DNA of 20,716 nucleotides from positions 1 through 20,716 of the IMG/VR virus record IMGVR_UViG_3300006805_000205, one strand, 5' to 3'. Origin of the DNA: a virus. The position numbers were made by a program, and so were the translations under genes. Position 1 is the first letter of the stretch; the number at the start of each line of letters is the position of its first letter. Shown one piece after another: positions 6,884-14,582 of this stretch. The notes under the pieces are model-generated. The model made no database searches and was not told the DNA's origin. It worked only from the letters and a program-made list of their open reading frames with translations.

Positions 6884-8836
6884 ATGGCAATTGAAAAAGT
6901 AATAAATATAGAAGTTAAAAGCAATATTGAAAATGCTAATAATGGAATTAATAAACTTAAATCAGGTTTAAAAGAAACTACAAAAGAATCAACTGCATTA
7001 GGAGAAACAATGCAAGGTTCTAAGCAATCCGAATTTATCAATCAATTAGGCGATGGAGTAAGTAAACTTAATCCCGCTTTTGGTAGTGCTGTAAAAGGTG
7101 CAAATGGATTGATTTTGAAAATGTGGGAAATGGTAGCAAATCCAGTTGGTGCAATACTTGCTGGTATAGTTGTTACTGCTAAATTTTTATACGAAGCTTT
7201 TCAAAGTTCAGTGGCTGGTGGAAAAGAATTGAAAACAATATTTGCGGGAATTGAAGCAGTTGGAACACAAGTAAAAGATGCAATTTTTGGACTTGGACGA
7301 GCTTTAATCGACGTAACTACAGCAGCTTATAAATTCATTACTTTGGATTTTGCTGGAGCAGCTGACGATATGAAAAAAGCAAATAACGAAGCTTCAAATT
7401 CATATAAACAATTAGGAAATGCAGTTGACGGAACTACTTATAAAATAGTTAAAAATTTAGAAACACAACAGCAAGTAAATGACAAAGCTCGTAAAATGCA
7501 AGCGGTTGTACAATCTGAAACTAATAAATTATTAGTACAATCACGTGAAATTTTAACAGATGAAACCGCAAGCATTAAAGATAAAAAAAAGGCATTAGAT
7601 GAAGTTACAAAAGCTGAAATTGCATCAAGTAAAGAAAAAGAAAGAATTGCTTTAAAAGATTTGCAAATTGCAAAAGTAAGAGCTAAAGCAATGGGTGGGG
7701 AGGAAGAAAAAAAGGCAAAAGCTGAATTAAGAGAATTAGAAATTGCATATAATGAAGCGCAAACTGAAAACGCAATGACTGGAATAAAACTTAATAAGCA
7801 AAGAAAAATGTTATTAAGACAAGAAACAGCAGATGCAAAAGAAGCTTCCGATGCTCAAAAAGAAATATTAAAATCAAAAACAGAAGCTGAAAAAGAAGCG
7901 TTAAAAGTAAAAACTCAAAAGCAAAAAGAAAGTTTTGATTTAGAAAAAGCAAGCGTAGATGAACAATTGAAAAACAATAAAATATCTATTGATGAAAAAC
8001 GAAATATTGTTTTAAATGATAATAAATTATTAAAAAAAGATAGGGAAAAGTTTTTAATTGATTTGCAAAATCAGGAAATACAATTAGAGGATGCCCATAA
8101 TAAAGCAATAGCAGATTTAAATAAAAGATACGATGACGAAAAGGCTAATCGTTTAGCAGATACAGCAGTTAAAAAAGAAGAATTAGCATATCAAAAAAGC
8201 GTTACTGAAATTGAAAATTTAGCAAATACAGAACTTGAAAAACAAACTTTAATTGAAAAATTAAATGGAGAGCATAAAGAAAGAATGCAAATTGCAAATA
8301 AAGCAGATGCAAAAACACAAGCAGATATTGAGCAAGCTAAATTTGATTTAAAAATAAATCTTTGGAATCAAACAGCTAGCGCATTAGGTGGATTAAGTGC
8401 TTTATTTAAAAAGGGAACAGCAGCTGCAAAAGTAGCAGCATTAGCAGAAATAGCAATTGGTTCCGCTACAGGTTTAATAAATGGTTTAGATATAGCACAA
8501 AAATCCGCAAAAGGAACGGGACCAGCAGCAGCCTTTGCATTTCCTTTATTTTATGCAACACAAGTAGCGGCAGTTTTTGGAGCAGTTGGAAGAGCTAAAT
8601 CCATTTTAGGAAGTGGAGAAAGTGATGGAGGTTCGGCACCAAGTGGAGGAGGTACAGCAGGAGCAGCACCAACAGCACCTCAATTCAACGTAGTCGGTGC
8701 AAGTGGCACAAACCAAATAGCTCAAGCAATAGGAGGGCAACAACAGCAACCAATACAAGCTTATGTAGTTGCAGGAGCAGTTACAACGGGGCAAAGTTTA
8801 AATAGAAATATTATTGCTAATGCTTCGATGGGGTAA
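6884..8836 (+). CDS. Tape measure protein
   Basis: This 650-residue protein sets tail length and is ejected with the DNA. Residues 1-60 are helical. A hydrophobic stretch covers about 72-108, a long Lys/Glu/Ala-rich coiled coil fills about 190-490, and a second hydrophobic Ala/Gly region covers about 508-572. The end is Gly/Gln-rich, finishing with QAYVVAGAVTTGQSLNRNI, a terminal motif seen in Bacteroidota tape measure proteins. At about 0.15 nm per residue this predicts a tail near 100 nm. It is the longest coiled-coil protein of the module and lies downstream of the chaperone, as expected. Confidence 0.88.
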   Translation: MAIEKVINIEVKSNIENANNGINKLKSGLKETTKESTALGETMQGSKQSEFINQLGDGVSKLNPAFGSAVKGANGLILKMWEMVANPVGAILAGIVVTAKFLYEAFQSSVAGGKELKTIFAGIEAVGTQVKDAIFGLGRALIDVTTAAYKFITLDFAGAADDMKKANNEASNSYKQLGNAVDGTTYKIVKNLETQQQVNDKARKMQAVVQSETNKLLVQSREILTDETASIKDKKKALDEVTKAEIASSKEKERIALKDLQIAKVRAKAMGGEEEKKAKAELRELEIAYNEAQTENAMTGIKLNKQRKMLLRQETADAKEASDAQKEILKSKTEAEKEALKVKTQKQKESFDLEKASVDEQLKNNKISIDEKRNIVLNDNKLLKKDREKFLIDLQNQEIQLEDAHNKAIADLNKRYDDEKANRLADTAVKKEELAYQKSVTEIENLANTELEKQTLIEKLNGEHKERMQIANKADAKTQADIEQAKFDLKINLWNQTASALGGLSALFKKGTAAAKVAALAEIAIGSATGLINGLDIAQKSAKGTGPAAAFAFPLFYATQVAAVFGAVGRAKSILGSGESDGGSAPSGGGTAGAAPTAPQFNVVGASGTNQIAQAIGGQQQQPIQAYVVAGAVTTGQSLNRNIIANASMG

Positions 8837-8854
8837 AGTTTATAACAACTAATT

Positions 8855-8876
8855 TAATAAACGTTTAACAATTATG
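8855..8876 (+). promoter_or_regulatory. ACGTT leader motif before ATG 8874
   Basis: The segment AACGTTTAACAATTATG closely matches the leader of ATG 11637 (AACGTTAACAATTATG). ACGTT starts 13 nt before the start codon. The match covers both the ACGTT element and the AACAATTATG start context, so it may mark a translation start or the beginning of a transcription unit for the capsid genes. Confidence 0.35.
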
Positions 8877-9941
8877 GAAACTTATACAGTGCTTTTTAAC
8901 GAACAAGACAATCAGGGGGTTTACGCTATTTCATTAGTAAACAACCCCGCTATTGGCGTTAATTTCATTACACTATCAAATCAAAAGGAGCTTAAATTAG
9001 CTACTGTAAATGAAGAGCAACGTATTTTAATGGGTGCTATTTTAATTCCTGAACAGCCTATTTATAGAAACCAAGACGGAAAAGAATTTAATATAGTTTT
9101 CCCAAAAGAAACAATAAAACAAGTTCAACAAAATTTTGCTTTAAAAGGCTATCAAAATAATTCAACACTTGAGCATAGTGGCGAACAAATTGAAAATGTA
9201 ACATTTGTTGAAAGTTGGATAAAAGAGGATGAAGTACACGATAAATCAGTACACTATGGTTTCAATGAACCCGTAGGTAGTTGGTTCGGATTAATGAAAA
9301 TAAATAACGATGTTATTTGGAATGAATATGTTAAAACAGGAAAAGTAAAAGGCTTTAGTATTGATGGAGTCTTTGATATGCAGAAAATTAATTTAAACAA
9401 TGAAACTATGAATTTAGAAACAATCGTAAATGCGATTAAGGAAGGGTTTGCTTCGGTAAAATTATCGGAACAAGTAGCAACTATTGAACTTGCTACAATG
9501 AAGTTAAAAGACGGAATTACAGTCTTAGAAGCCGAAAGCTTTGAAGTTGGAAAACCAGTCTTTATAGTAGCTGAAAATGGCGATAAAACACCATTAGAAG
9601 CAGGAGACTATGATTTAGAATACGGAACAGTTTTAACAGTAGATGACTTAGGAGTTATTGTTGAAATTGCAACGGCTAAAGAAGAAGTTATTGAAGAAGC
9701 ACCTATGGCAATGACAAACGCTGACCAATTTGCTGAATTAGTAAAATCAATTGTAACTTCTATGTCGGTCGAGGTTGCTAAACAAATTGAAACAGTAAGA
9801 ACTGAATTATCGGCTAAAATTGCAGAAATAAAAAACGTTGAGGTAAAAGCTTCGACAAAATCAAAGCCGAATACTTTTGTCGAAAAAAGTTATTCAGAAA
9901 TGACAAATTTAGAAAAATTAAAATTTAACAGAAACAATTAA
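8874..9941 (+). CDS. XkdF-like capsid maturation protease with scaffold domain
   Basis: The protein has 355 residues. The N-terminal half resembles the XkdF/prohead serine protease family that trims scaffold and capsid during head maturation. It shows VSLVNNP-like ISLVNNPAIG (about 19-29), His101 in LEHSGE, ESWIKED (113-120) and Ser162 in KGFSIDG, the likely catalytic His and Ser. The C-terminal part (about 270-355) is acidic, then helical and Lys-rich, as expected for a fused scaffolding domain. The next gene, 11 nt downstream, is the major capsid protein, the usual protease-scaffold-capsid order. No separate scaffold gene is seen, which supports the fusion. Confidence 0.82.
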   Translation: METYTVLFNEQDNQGVYAISLVNNPAIGVNFITLSNQKELKLATVNEEQRILMGAILIPEQPIYRNQDGKEFNIVFPKETIKQVQQNFALKGYQNNSTLEHSGEQIENVTFVESWIKEDEVHDKSVHYGFNEPVGSWFGLMKINNDVIWNEYVKTGKVKGFSIDGVFDMQKINLNNETMNLETIVNAIKEGFASVKLSEQVATIELATMKLKDGITVLEAESFEVGKPVFIVAENGDKTPLEAGDYDLEYGTVLTVDDLGVIVEIATAKEEVIEEAPMAMTNADQFAELVKSIVTSMSVEVAKQIETVRTELSAKIAEIKNVEVKASTKSKPNTFVEKSYSEMTNLEKLKFNRNN

Positions 9942-9952
9942 ACAAAAAAACA

Positions 9953-10987
9953 ATGGCAGTATCATTTACAGGTGTCAAAACGGCACAATCAGAGTACCCA
10001 GAAATTATCCAAGAAATCTATGCAGATTCGCCAACTTTTAGAGGCGAAACAATCGAACTTGTTGAGGGGCACAAATCAGGAATGGACATTTATGAAAGTT
10101 CAGCAGATGTTACATTTTCAGCAGCTAATTATGGTCCAGTAACAGCGGATAATGTATCGTTAAAATCACAAAAATCAACAGTAAACCTTAAGACTTTCAA
10201 TGTTGAAGGAATTATTGACGAAAGTTCTTTGATGGGTACACGTTTTCAAAAATCAATGAAAGCAGGAGCTTTTGAAGTTGTTTCTGATGAATATGACCAA
10301 AAGGTATTAATTCAAGTACAACCAGCAACAAGTGCAAAATTAGAAAGCGGAGTTTGGAATGGCGCAACTACAGCTACTAAAGCATTGATTGCAGGTTTAA
10401 CCCCAGGAGCAGGACAAGGTTCAATTAGTGCAGGTGCTCAAACTTTAGTTGCAGCAATGCCAACTACTTTGTTTGATTCAGTACCAGCTACAATGTTGTA
10501 CAATGATTCACAATCAAAAGCAACCCCTGGAGCAGGTTTAGGAGACTACAAAAAAGTATTGACAATTGCAGCGGTAACAAGTGCTACAATCGTTGCAGAA
10601 TATGTAAAAATATACAATGTAATTCCTGATGAAGTTTTAGTATTAACAGGAGATGATGCACCCGTAATTTTTGCACCAAAAGGAGACTATAAATTAATCA
10701 AAGCAGCAAACAGAGTACAAGGTGCAGCGTTGCAAGAAAACTTCGTAGGAAGTTCATTTAATGATATGTATTTTAACGATGTGAAAATTGTATTTGTTGA
10801 CTTAGTAGGTTTCAGAATTGCAGCACAAAAATTCAACTTAAAATTAGTTATGGATTTATTGTCAGATAGTTCACAATTGATTATCGAAAAAGAAGCTAAT
10901 GCATCTACAAGACGTATCATTAAAATTATCAACACAATGACTACTTGGGTTGTTAAACAAAAATTTAACGTTTTATATGCAGGATAA
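9953..10987 (+). CDS. Major capsid protein
   Basis: This 344-residue protein follows the protease-scaffold gene directly and is followed by a strong intrinsic terminator, as for a highly expressed structural gene. It is rich in Ala, Thr, Val and Ser, has no membrane segment, and has an N-terminal YPEIIQEIYADSPTFRG and a long beta-rich middle with two Ala/Gly-rich loops. Capsid identity comes mainly from position, size and composition; an HK97-type fold is assumed for phages with this protease, but no short motif proves it. Codon use is somewhat less AT-biased than in the tail genes, consistent with high expression. Confidence 0.82.
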   Translation: MAVSFTGVKTAQSEYPEIIQEIYADSPTFRGETIELVEGHKSGMDIYESSADVTFSAANYGPVTADNVSLKSQKSTVNLKTFNVEGIIDESSLMGTRFQKSMKAGAFEVVSDEYDQKVLIQVQPATSAKLESGVWNGATTATKALIAGLTPGAGQGSISAGAQTLVAAMPTTLFDSVPATMLYNDSQSKATPGAGLGDYKKVLTIAAVTSATIVAEYVKIYNVIPDEVLVLTGDDAPVIFAPKGDYKLIKAANRVQGAALQENFVGSSFNDMYFNDVKIVFVDLVGFRIAAQKFNLKLVMDLLSDSSQLIIEKEANASTRRIIKIINTMTTWVVKQKFNVLYAG

Positions 10988-10995
10988 TATTAATC

Positions 10996-11027
10996 AAAAC
11001 CGCTTATTAATTTAGGCGGTTTTTAAT
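10996..11027 (+). terminator. Intrinsic terminator after the major capsid gene
   Basis: The inverted repeat AAAACCGC (10996-11003) and GCGGTTTT (11016-11023) is perfect over 8 bp, can extend inward by three weaker pairs, and is followed by a short T-rich stretch. It lies 8 nt after the capsid stop codon. The A-run on the left arm makes it partly symmetrical. Confidence 0.8.
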
Positions 11028-11040
11028 AAAAAAATAAAAA

Positions 11041-11559
11041 ATGTGTTTAATAGCAAAGGGGAAATTACTTGGTTGTAAAGACCAACGAGGGGGAATTAAG
11101 AATATATATTTTGCAAACTATCAAGACTATTCTTTTGTAATTGCTGCACACGCTGTTACAAGTTTAGGTTCTTTGGATGAAGTTTTTAAATATGAAGTTA
11201 AGGCAACTACAAATGCTTTGACTGAAACAGGAACAAGTAACGAAAATGGTACTTTTTTAAATGCACAATCTTTAGCAGTTACTTTGCCAAAATTGGGTAC
11301 GGATTTACAGGCACAAGTGCAATTGATTTGTATGGGTCGCCCTTATGTGTTTATTGAAGACTATAATGGAAACGTTTTATTAGTTGGAGCAACGAACGGA
11401 ACAATGGCAAACTGTACTAAAGCATCAGGTGGTGCAGGTGGTGATTTAAGCGGTTATACACTAACAATTACAGCGGAAGAGGGTAATTTGTCACCGTTCT
11501 TAGATACTACTGCTAAAACAGCGTTACAAGCGTTGGTTTCAGAAGTTGTAGTTTCTTAA
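11041..11559 (+). CDS. Probable major tail (tube) protein
   Basis: This 172-residue protein sits alone between two intrinsic terminators, as expected for an abundant structural protein. It starts MCLIAKGKLLGCKDQRGGIK, and contains SNENGTFLNAQSL, RPYVFIEDYNGN and GGDLSGYTLTITAEE. This pattern matches a conserved protein of Bacteroidota siphoviruses that I remember as the tail tube candidate. The size and beta-rich composition also fit a tube subunit, and no other tail tube candidate is visible in the window. A capsid decoration role is the main alternative. An ATG directly after a poly-A stretch at 11028-11040 serves as the start. Confidence 0.6.
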   Translation: MCLIAKGKLLGCKDQRGGIKNIYFANYQDYSFVIAAHAVTSLGSLDEVFKYEVKATTNALTETGTSNENGTFLNAQSLAVTLPKLGTDLQAQVQLICMGRPYVFIEDYNGNVLLVGATNGTMANCTKASGGAGGDLSGYTLTITAEEGNLSPFLDTTAKTALQALVSEVVVS

Positions 11560-11578
11560 ATTACAATAGATTAAAATT

Positions 11579-11605
11579 AAAAAGCTACTTCGGTGGCTTT
11601 TTTTT
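11579..11605 (+). terminator. Intrinsic terminator with UUCG tetraloop
   Basis: The stem AAAAAGCTAC (11579-11588) pairs with GTGGCTTTTT (11593-11602) around the extra-stable loop TTCG (11589-11592), closed by a C-G pair. A T run follows through 11605. It lies 20 nt after the stop codon of the major tail protein gene and is among the strongest terminator signals in the window. Confidence 0.9.
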
Positions 11606-11619
11606 GTTACAATAATTAA

Positions 11620-11639
11620 GTAAAACGTTAACAATTATG
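11620..11639 (+). promoter_or_regulatory. ACGTT leader motif before ATG 11637
   Basis: The segment AAAACGTTAACAATTATG follows the UUCG terminator. It shares AACGTT(T)AACAATTATG with the leader of ATG 8874 and AAAACGTTA with the leader of ATG 1394. ACGTT begins 12 nt before the start codon. Confidence 0.35.
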
Positions 11640-11945
11640 AACATATTTAATTTAACAACACCGTACAAGCTAAATTGCATACCAAGAGCGTATAATGATG
11701 GCGTTATTATATTGCTTTTAAGGGACGAATTAAAGGATTTAACGCACACAATTAGCGTAGATAGTATATACTACCAAAACAGCGTTTTAATGCTTGAATT
11801 TAGCGATATAACACTAAAAGAGGGGCAATCATTTGAGGTAATAATCAATGAAAACGACCAATTAATATACCGTGGTAAAGCATACGCAACAGCTCAAACA
11901 GATTTTGAGAATTTTGAATTAAATAAAGGGGTTTTAAAAGCCTAA
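11637..11945 (+). CDS. Small phage protein upstream of the portal gene
   Basis: This 102-residue, beta-rich protein has no membrane segment or catalytic motif. Its C-terminal phrase LIYRGKAYATAQTDFENF, followed by a short charged tail, looks like a conserved small protein of flavobacterial phages of unknown function. It is the first gene after the terminator at 11579-11605 and lies 5 nt before the portal gene, so it probably shares the portal transcript. A head or connector accessory role is possible but is only an inference from position. Confidence 0.6.
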   Translation: MNIFNLTTPYKLNCIPRAYNDGVIILLLRDELKDLTHTISVDSIYYQNSVLMLEFSDITLKEGQSFEVIINENDQLIYRGKAYATAQTDFENFELNKGVLKA

Positions 11946-11950
11946 AAAAT

Positions 11951-13675
11951 ATGGAAACAACAATAGAAAATATAAATAAATTACAGGTTTTAAGCCTATC
12001 GAACTATATTCGCCCTGAAATTAAAGAGGTTCAGGGTAAAAAATGGGTATTAAATGGCGATAAAAATTCATTTTATAAGACTATTATAGATGCATATAAT
12101 GGTTCGCCTACAAATTCTGCTATTATAGATAGTTATTCGCAGTTTATTTATGGTAAAGGTTTAACTTCAAATGATAAAACTACACAACCAGAACAATTTG
12201 CGTTAATTTATACCTTAATAACTAAAAAAGACTTAAGAAAAATTTGCAAGGATTTTGAAATGTTTGGGGAAGCTTCAATTGAAGTAAATTACAAAAATAA
12301 TAAAATACAAAAGTGTTTTCACGTAGCCAAACAAAAGATTGCACCAGAAGTAGCTAATGAAGATGGAGATATTGAAGCATATTATTATTCTTATGATTTT
12401 TCAAACGTACAAAAATATAAACCTACTAGATTTAATGCTTTTGGTTTTGGAGTTGGTGGTGGAGAACGTCAAGAAATTTATATAATTTCAGATTATCAGG
12501 TCGGACAATTTTACTATAAAAATCCTTCTTATGTTTCGGGTTTACCATTTGCACAAATGGAAAATGAACTTTCAAATTACTTTATAAATCATATCCAAAA
12601 TGGTTTGTCTTTTGGGCATATAATTAATATGAATAGCGGGGTTCAACAGTCGGAAGAAACAATAATGGAAAACACCCGACAAATTCGTGATAAACTTACA
12701 GGATCAAGTAATGCGGGAAAATTCTTTTTAAATTGGAATGATAATAAAGATAGTGAAATTACAATTAGTGCTTTGGAGGTTTCGGATGCACATCAACAGT
12801 ATTCTTATTTATGTGATGAGTCAAGACAACAACTATGTACGTCTCATAAACTTACTTCGCCAATGTTAGTTGGAATAAAAGATAAATCAGGTTTTAGTTC
12901 AAATGCTGATGAAATTAAAGTTGGATTTGAAGAACTAATGATAAATGTTATTAAACCAAAACAAGAAATTATTTTAGATGGATTAATGGAAATTTTTGCA
13001 GTAAATTCAATTAGTTTGGATTTGCAGTTTGAAAGTTTAAGAAGTGAAGAACCTATTGCACAAATTCTAACAGTCGCACCTATTACACAATTATCAATAG
13101 ATGATTTATTGGAAGAAATAGATTTAAACGAATGGGAATTGATAAGTTCAGAACCCGTAAATTATGATACTGAAACCGAGCTAGATGCTGAAATTGAACG
13201 ATTAAATAAATCGAGTGTTAGTTTAATGAAAGTAGCTTTAGAAAGTGTTTCAACAGGTATAGCAAGAACTAAAAGTGTTTCTAGACAGGATACTAAATTA
13301 TATATAACACGTTATAGATATGGTGGCAATGCAAATCCTGAAAGAGACTTTTGTAAAAAAATGATTTCTGCTAATAAATTATATCGTAAAGAGGATATTG
13401 AATTGATGAGTAAAAATAATGTAAATCCTGGTTTTGGAATGTCGCCAACCCCAAATAAACCGTATGATATATTTTTATGGAAAGGGGGAGGTAAACTTTC
13501 TGACGATTTTTCCTCAGGAACTTGTCGCCATTTTTGGTTACGAGAAATGTATAGAAAAGTAGGAAATACAGGAAATACAACAGCACAACCATCAACACCA
13601 GCAGATGTAAGAAAAGCAGGAGAAATAGCACCTACTAATGATAACAGAGCTTATAAAGCTCCACACGATATGTAA
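11951..13675 (+). CDS. Portal protein with C-terminal MuF-like extension
   Basis: This 574-residue protein is the only portal candidate in the window. Residues 1-400 have portal-like features: an N-terminal NSAIIDSYSQFIYGKG segment, a wing region, and helical KLTSPMLVGIKDKSGFSSNADE with a following long helix, as in portals where bound host-type names vary but 'SP.L.G....G.......E' is common. From about residue 440 a second domain shows RYRYGGNANPERDFCKKM, NVNPGFG, YDIFLWKGGG and SGTCRHFWLREMY. This resembles the Cys/His-containing MuF-type minor head domains often fused to or encoded beside portals. A low-complexity Ala/Pro tail ends the protein. It forms the DNA channel at one capsid vertex. 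Confidence 0.78.
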   Translation: METTIENINKLQVLSLSNYIRPEIKEVQGKKWVLNGDKNSFYKTIIDAYNGSPTNSAIIDSYSQFIYGKGLTSNDKTTQPEQFALIYTLITKKDLRKICKDFEMFGEASIEVNYKNNKIQKCFHVAKQKIAPEVANEDGDIEAYYYSYDFSNVQKYKPTRFNAFGFGVGGGERQEIYIISDYQVGQFYYKNPSYVSGLPFAQMENELSNYFINHIQNGLSFGHIINMNSGVQQSEETIMENTRQIRDKLTGSSNAGKFFLNWNDNKDSEITISALEVSDAHQQYSYLCDESRQQLCTSHKLTSPMLVGIKDKSGFSSNADEIKVGFEELMINVIKPKQEIILDGLMEIFAVNSISLDLQFESLRSEEPIAQILTVAPITQLSIDDLLEEIDLNEWELISSEPVNYDTETELDAEIERLNKSSVSLMKVALESVSTGIARTKSVSRQDTKLYITRYRYGGNANPERDFCKKMISANKLYRKEDIELMSKNNVNPGFGMSPTPNKPYDIFLWKGGGKLSDDFSSGTCRHFWLREMYRKVGNTGNTTAQPSTPADVRKAGEIAPTNDNRAYKAPHDM

Positions 13676-13677
13676 TT

Positions 13678-14190
13678 ATGGAAACAATACCTTTATTAAG
13701 AGAAAATGATTTAACGAAAAATTCGTTATTAGGTGGGAATATTGATATTGACCTTTATATTCCTTGTATAAAAGATGCTCAAATTATTAGACTTGAAGAA
13801 ATTTTAGGAGAAACATTATATGACAAAATTTGTTTAGACTTTGAAAACGACGATTTAAGCGGTTTATATTTGACTTTGCACGAAAAGTATATAGTACCTT
13901 TTTTAGTTGCAGCAGCATCAGTAGAATACCTTTTAATAGGCGCTTATAAAGTTAGTAACAACGGAATATATAAATCACAGCCAGAAAATTCAGTTGCAAT
14001 TGAAAAAACCGAAGTAGATTATTTAGTAAATAATATGCGTTTAAAAAGCGAAATGTATCAGGATAGAATGACACGTTGGTTATATTTGCATCAATTGCCT
14101 GAATGGCAACCAAATGCTACAAACGTAGTCAATCCTTTAGCGAGTCATCTTATGTTTGGAAAATGGTTTATTGGTGCAGATAAAATTTAA
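13678..14190 (+). CDS. Head-tail adaptor (DUF6712-like)
   Basis: This 170-residue helical protein begins METIPLLRENDLTKNSLLGGNIDIDLYIPCIKDAQ, split here by meaning: the LLGGNID and IKDAQIIRLEEILG phrases match a DUF6712-type family of Bacteroidota phages. Such proteins sit directly after the portal gene and resemble the gp6/gp15 class of head-tail adaptors that bind the portal. The start codon lies 2 nt after the portal stop. Tryptophan-containing WLYLHQLPEW near the C-terminus may be part of the interface. The family assignment is from memory; the adaptor role comes from position and helical content. Confidence 0.62.
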   Translation: METIPLLRENDLTKNSLLGGNIDIDLYIPCIKDAQIIRLEEILGETLYDKICLDFENDDLSGLYLTLHEKYIVPFLVAAASVEYLLIGAYKVSNNGIYKSQPENSVAIEKTEVDYLVNNMRLKSEMYQDRMTRWLYLHQLPEWQPNATNVVNPLASHLMFGKWFIGADKI

Positions 14191-14195
14191 AGATT

Positions 14196-14330
14196 ATGAG
14201 AAAAACAGATAAAAGAACAATTGAAAATATAAAAAAACTAAAACAATTTATAAAAGATGAAAACATTAAATTTAACAGCCAAACGAGGAGACACATTTTG
14301 GGCAGTTCAGTTTCAAATAGTAATCAATAG
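14196..14330 (+). CDS. Possible small ORF, uncertain
   Basis: This 44-codon ORF starts 5 nt after the adaptor stop in a good A-rich context (AAAGATTATG). It fills the 66-nt gap with a basic helical N-terminus (MRKTDKRTIENIKKLKQ) but then overlaps the next gene by 74 nt. The second half has low-quality composition typical of out-of-frame reading. It may be a short real peptide or just the leader of the next gene. Confidence 0.25.
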   Translation: MRKTDKRTIENIKKLKQFIKDENIKFNSQTRRHILGSSVSNSNQ

Positions 14331-14580
14331 TTTACCGTTAGATTTAACGGATGCAATTATTAAAATGCAAGTTCGCAAAGATGCGGGAACACCTATTATT
14401 TTCGAGCCTACAATCACTATTACAAATGCTTCAACAGGTAGTTGTGAAATTGACGAACAAATTTTCAATGTTTGTGCGGGAGTTTATAAATATGATATTG
14501 AATTTCAATTACCAAGTGGCGAGGTTAAATCAGATTGGATTTATGGAATTTTTGAAATTACTAATGATATAACACGATAA
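14257..14580 (+). CDS. BppU-like baseplate protein
   Basis: This 107-residue beta-rich protein contains AKRGDTFWAVQFQI at the N-terminus, LDLTDAIIKMQVRK, a central TGSCEIDEQIF and a C-terminal KYDIEFQLPSGEVKSDWIYG. This run of motifs resembles the N-terminal domain of the BppU upper baseplate family, which links fibers to the tail tip. The downstream tail fiber gene starts 2 nt after its stop codon, supporting an attachment role. Confidence 0.62.
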   Translation: MKTLNLTAKRGDTFWAVQFQIVINSLPLDLTDAIIKMQVRKDAGTPIIFEPTITITNASTGSCEIDEQIFNVCAGVYKYDIEFQLPSGEVKSDWIYGIFEITNDITR

Positions 14581-14582
14581 TT

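Noticed and set aside
8606-8794. 62-codon minus-strand ORF rich in Cys
   Set aside because: It mirrors the Ala/Gly/Gln-rich repeats of the tape measure C-terminus; the Cys bias is an artefact of antisense GCA/GCT-type codons.
13371-13631. 86-codon minus-strand ORF opposite the portal C-terminus
   Set aside because: Leu/Phe-rich antisense reading of the Ala/Pro/Asn-rich portal tail; no independent signals.
14351-14572. 73-codon + strand ORF inside the BppU-like gene
   Set aside because: It lies wholly within a better-supported gene with recognised motifs, and has no motif of its own.
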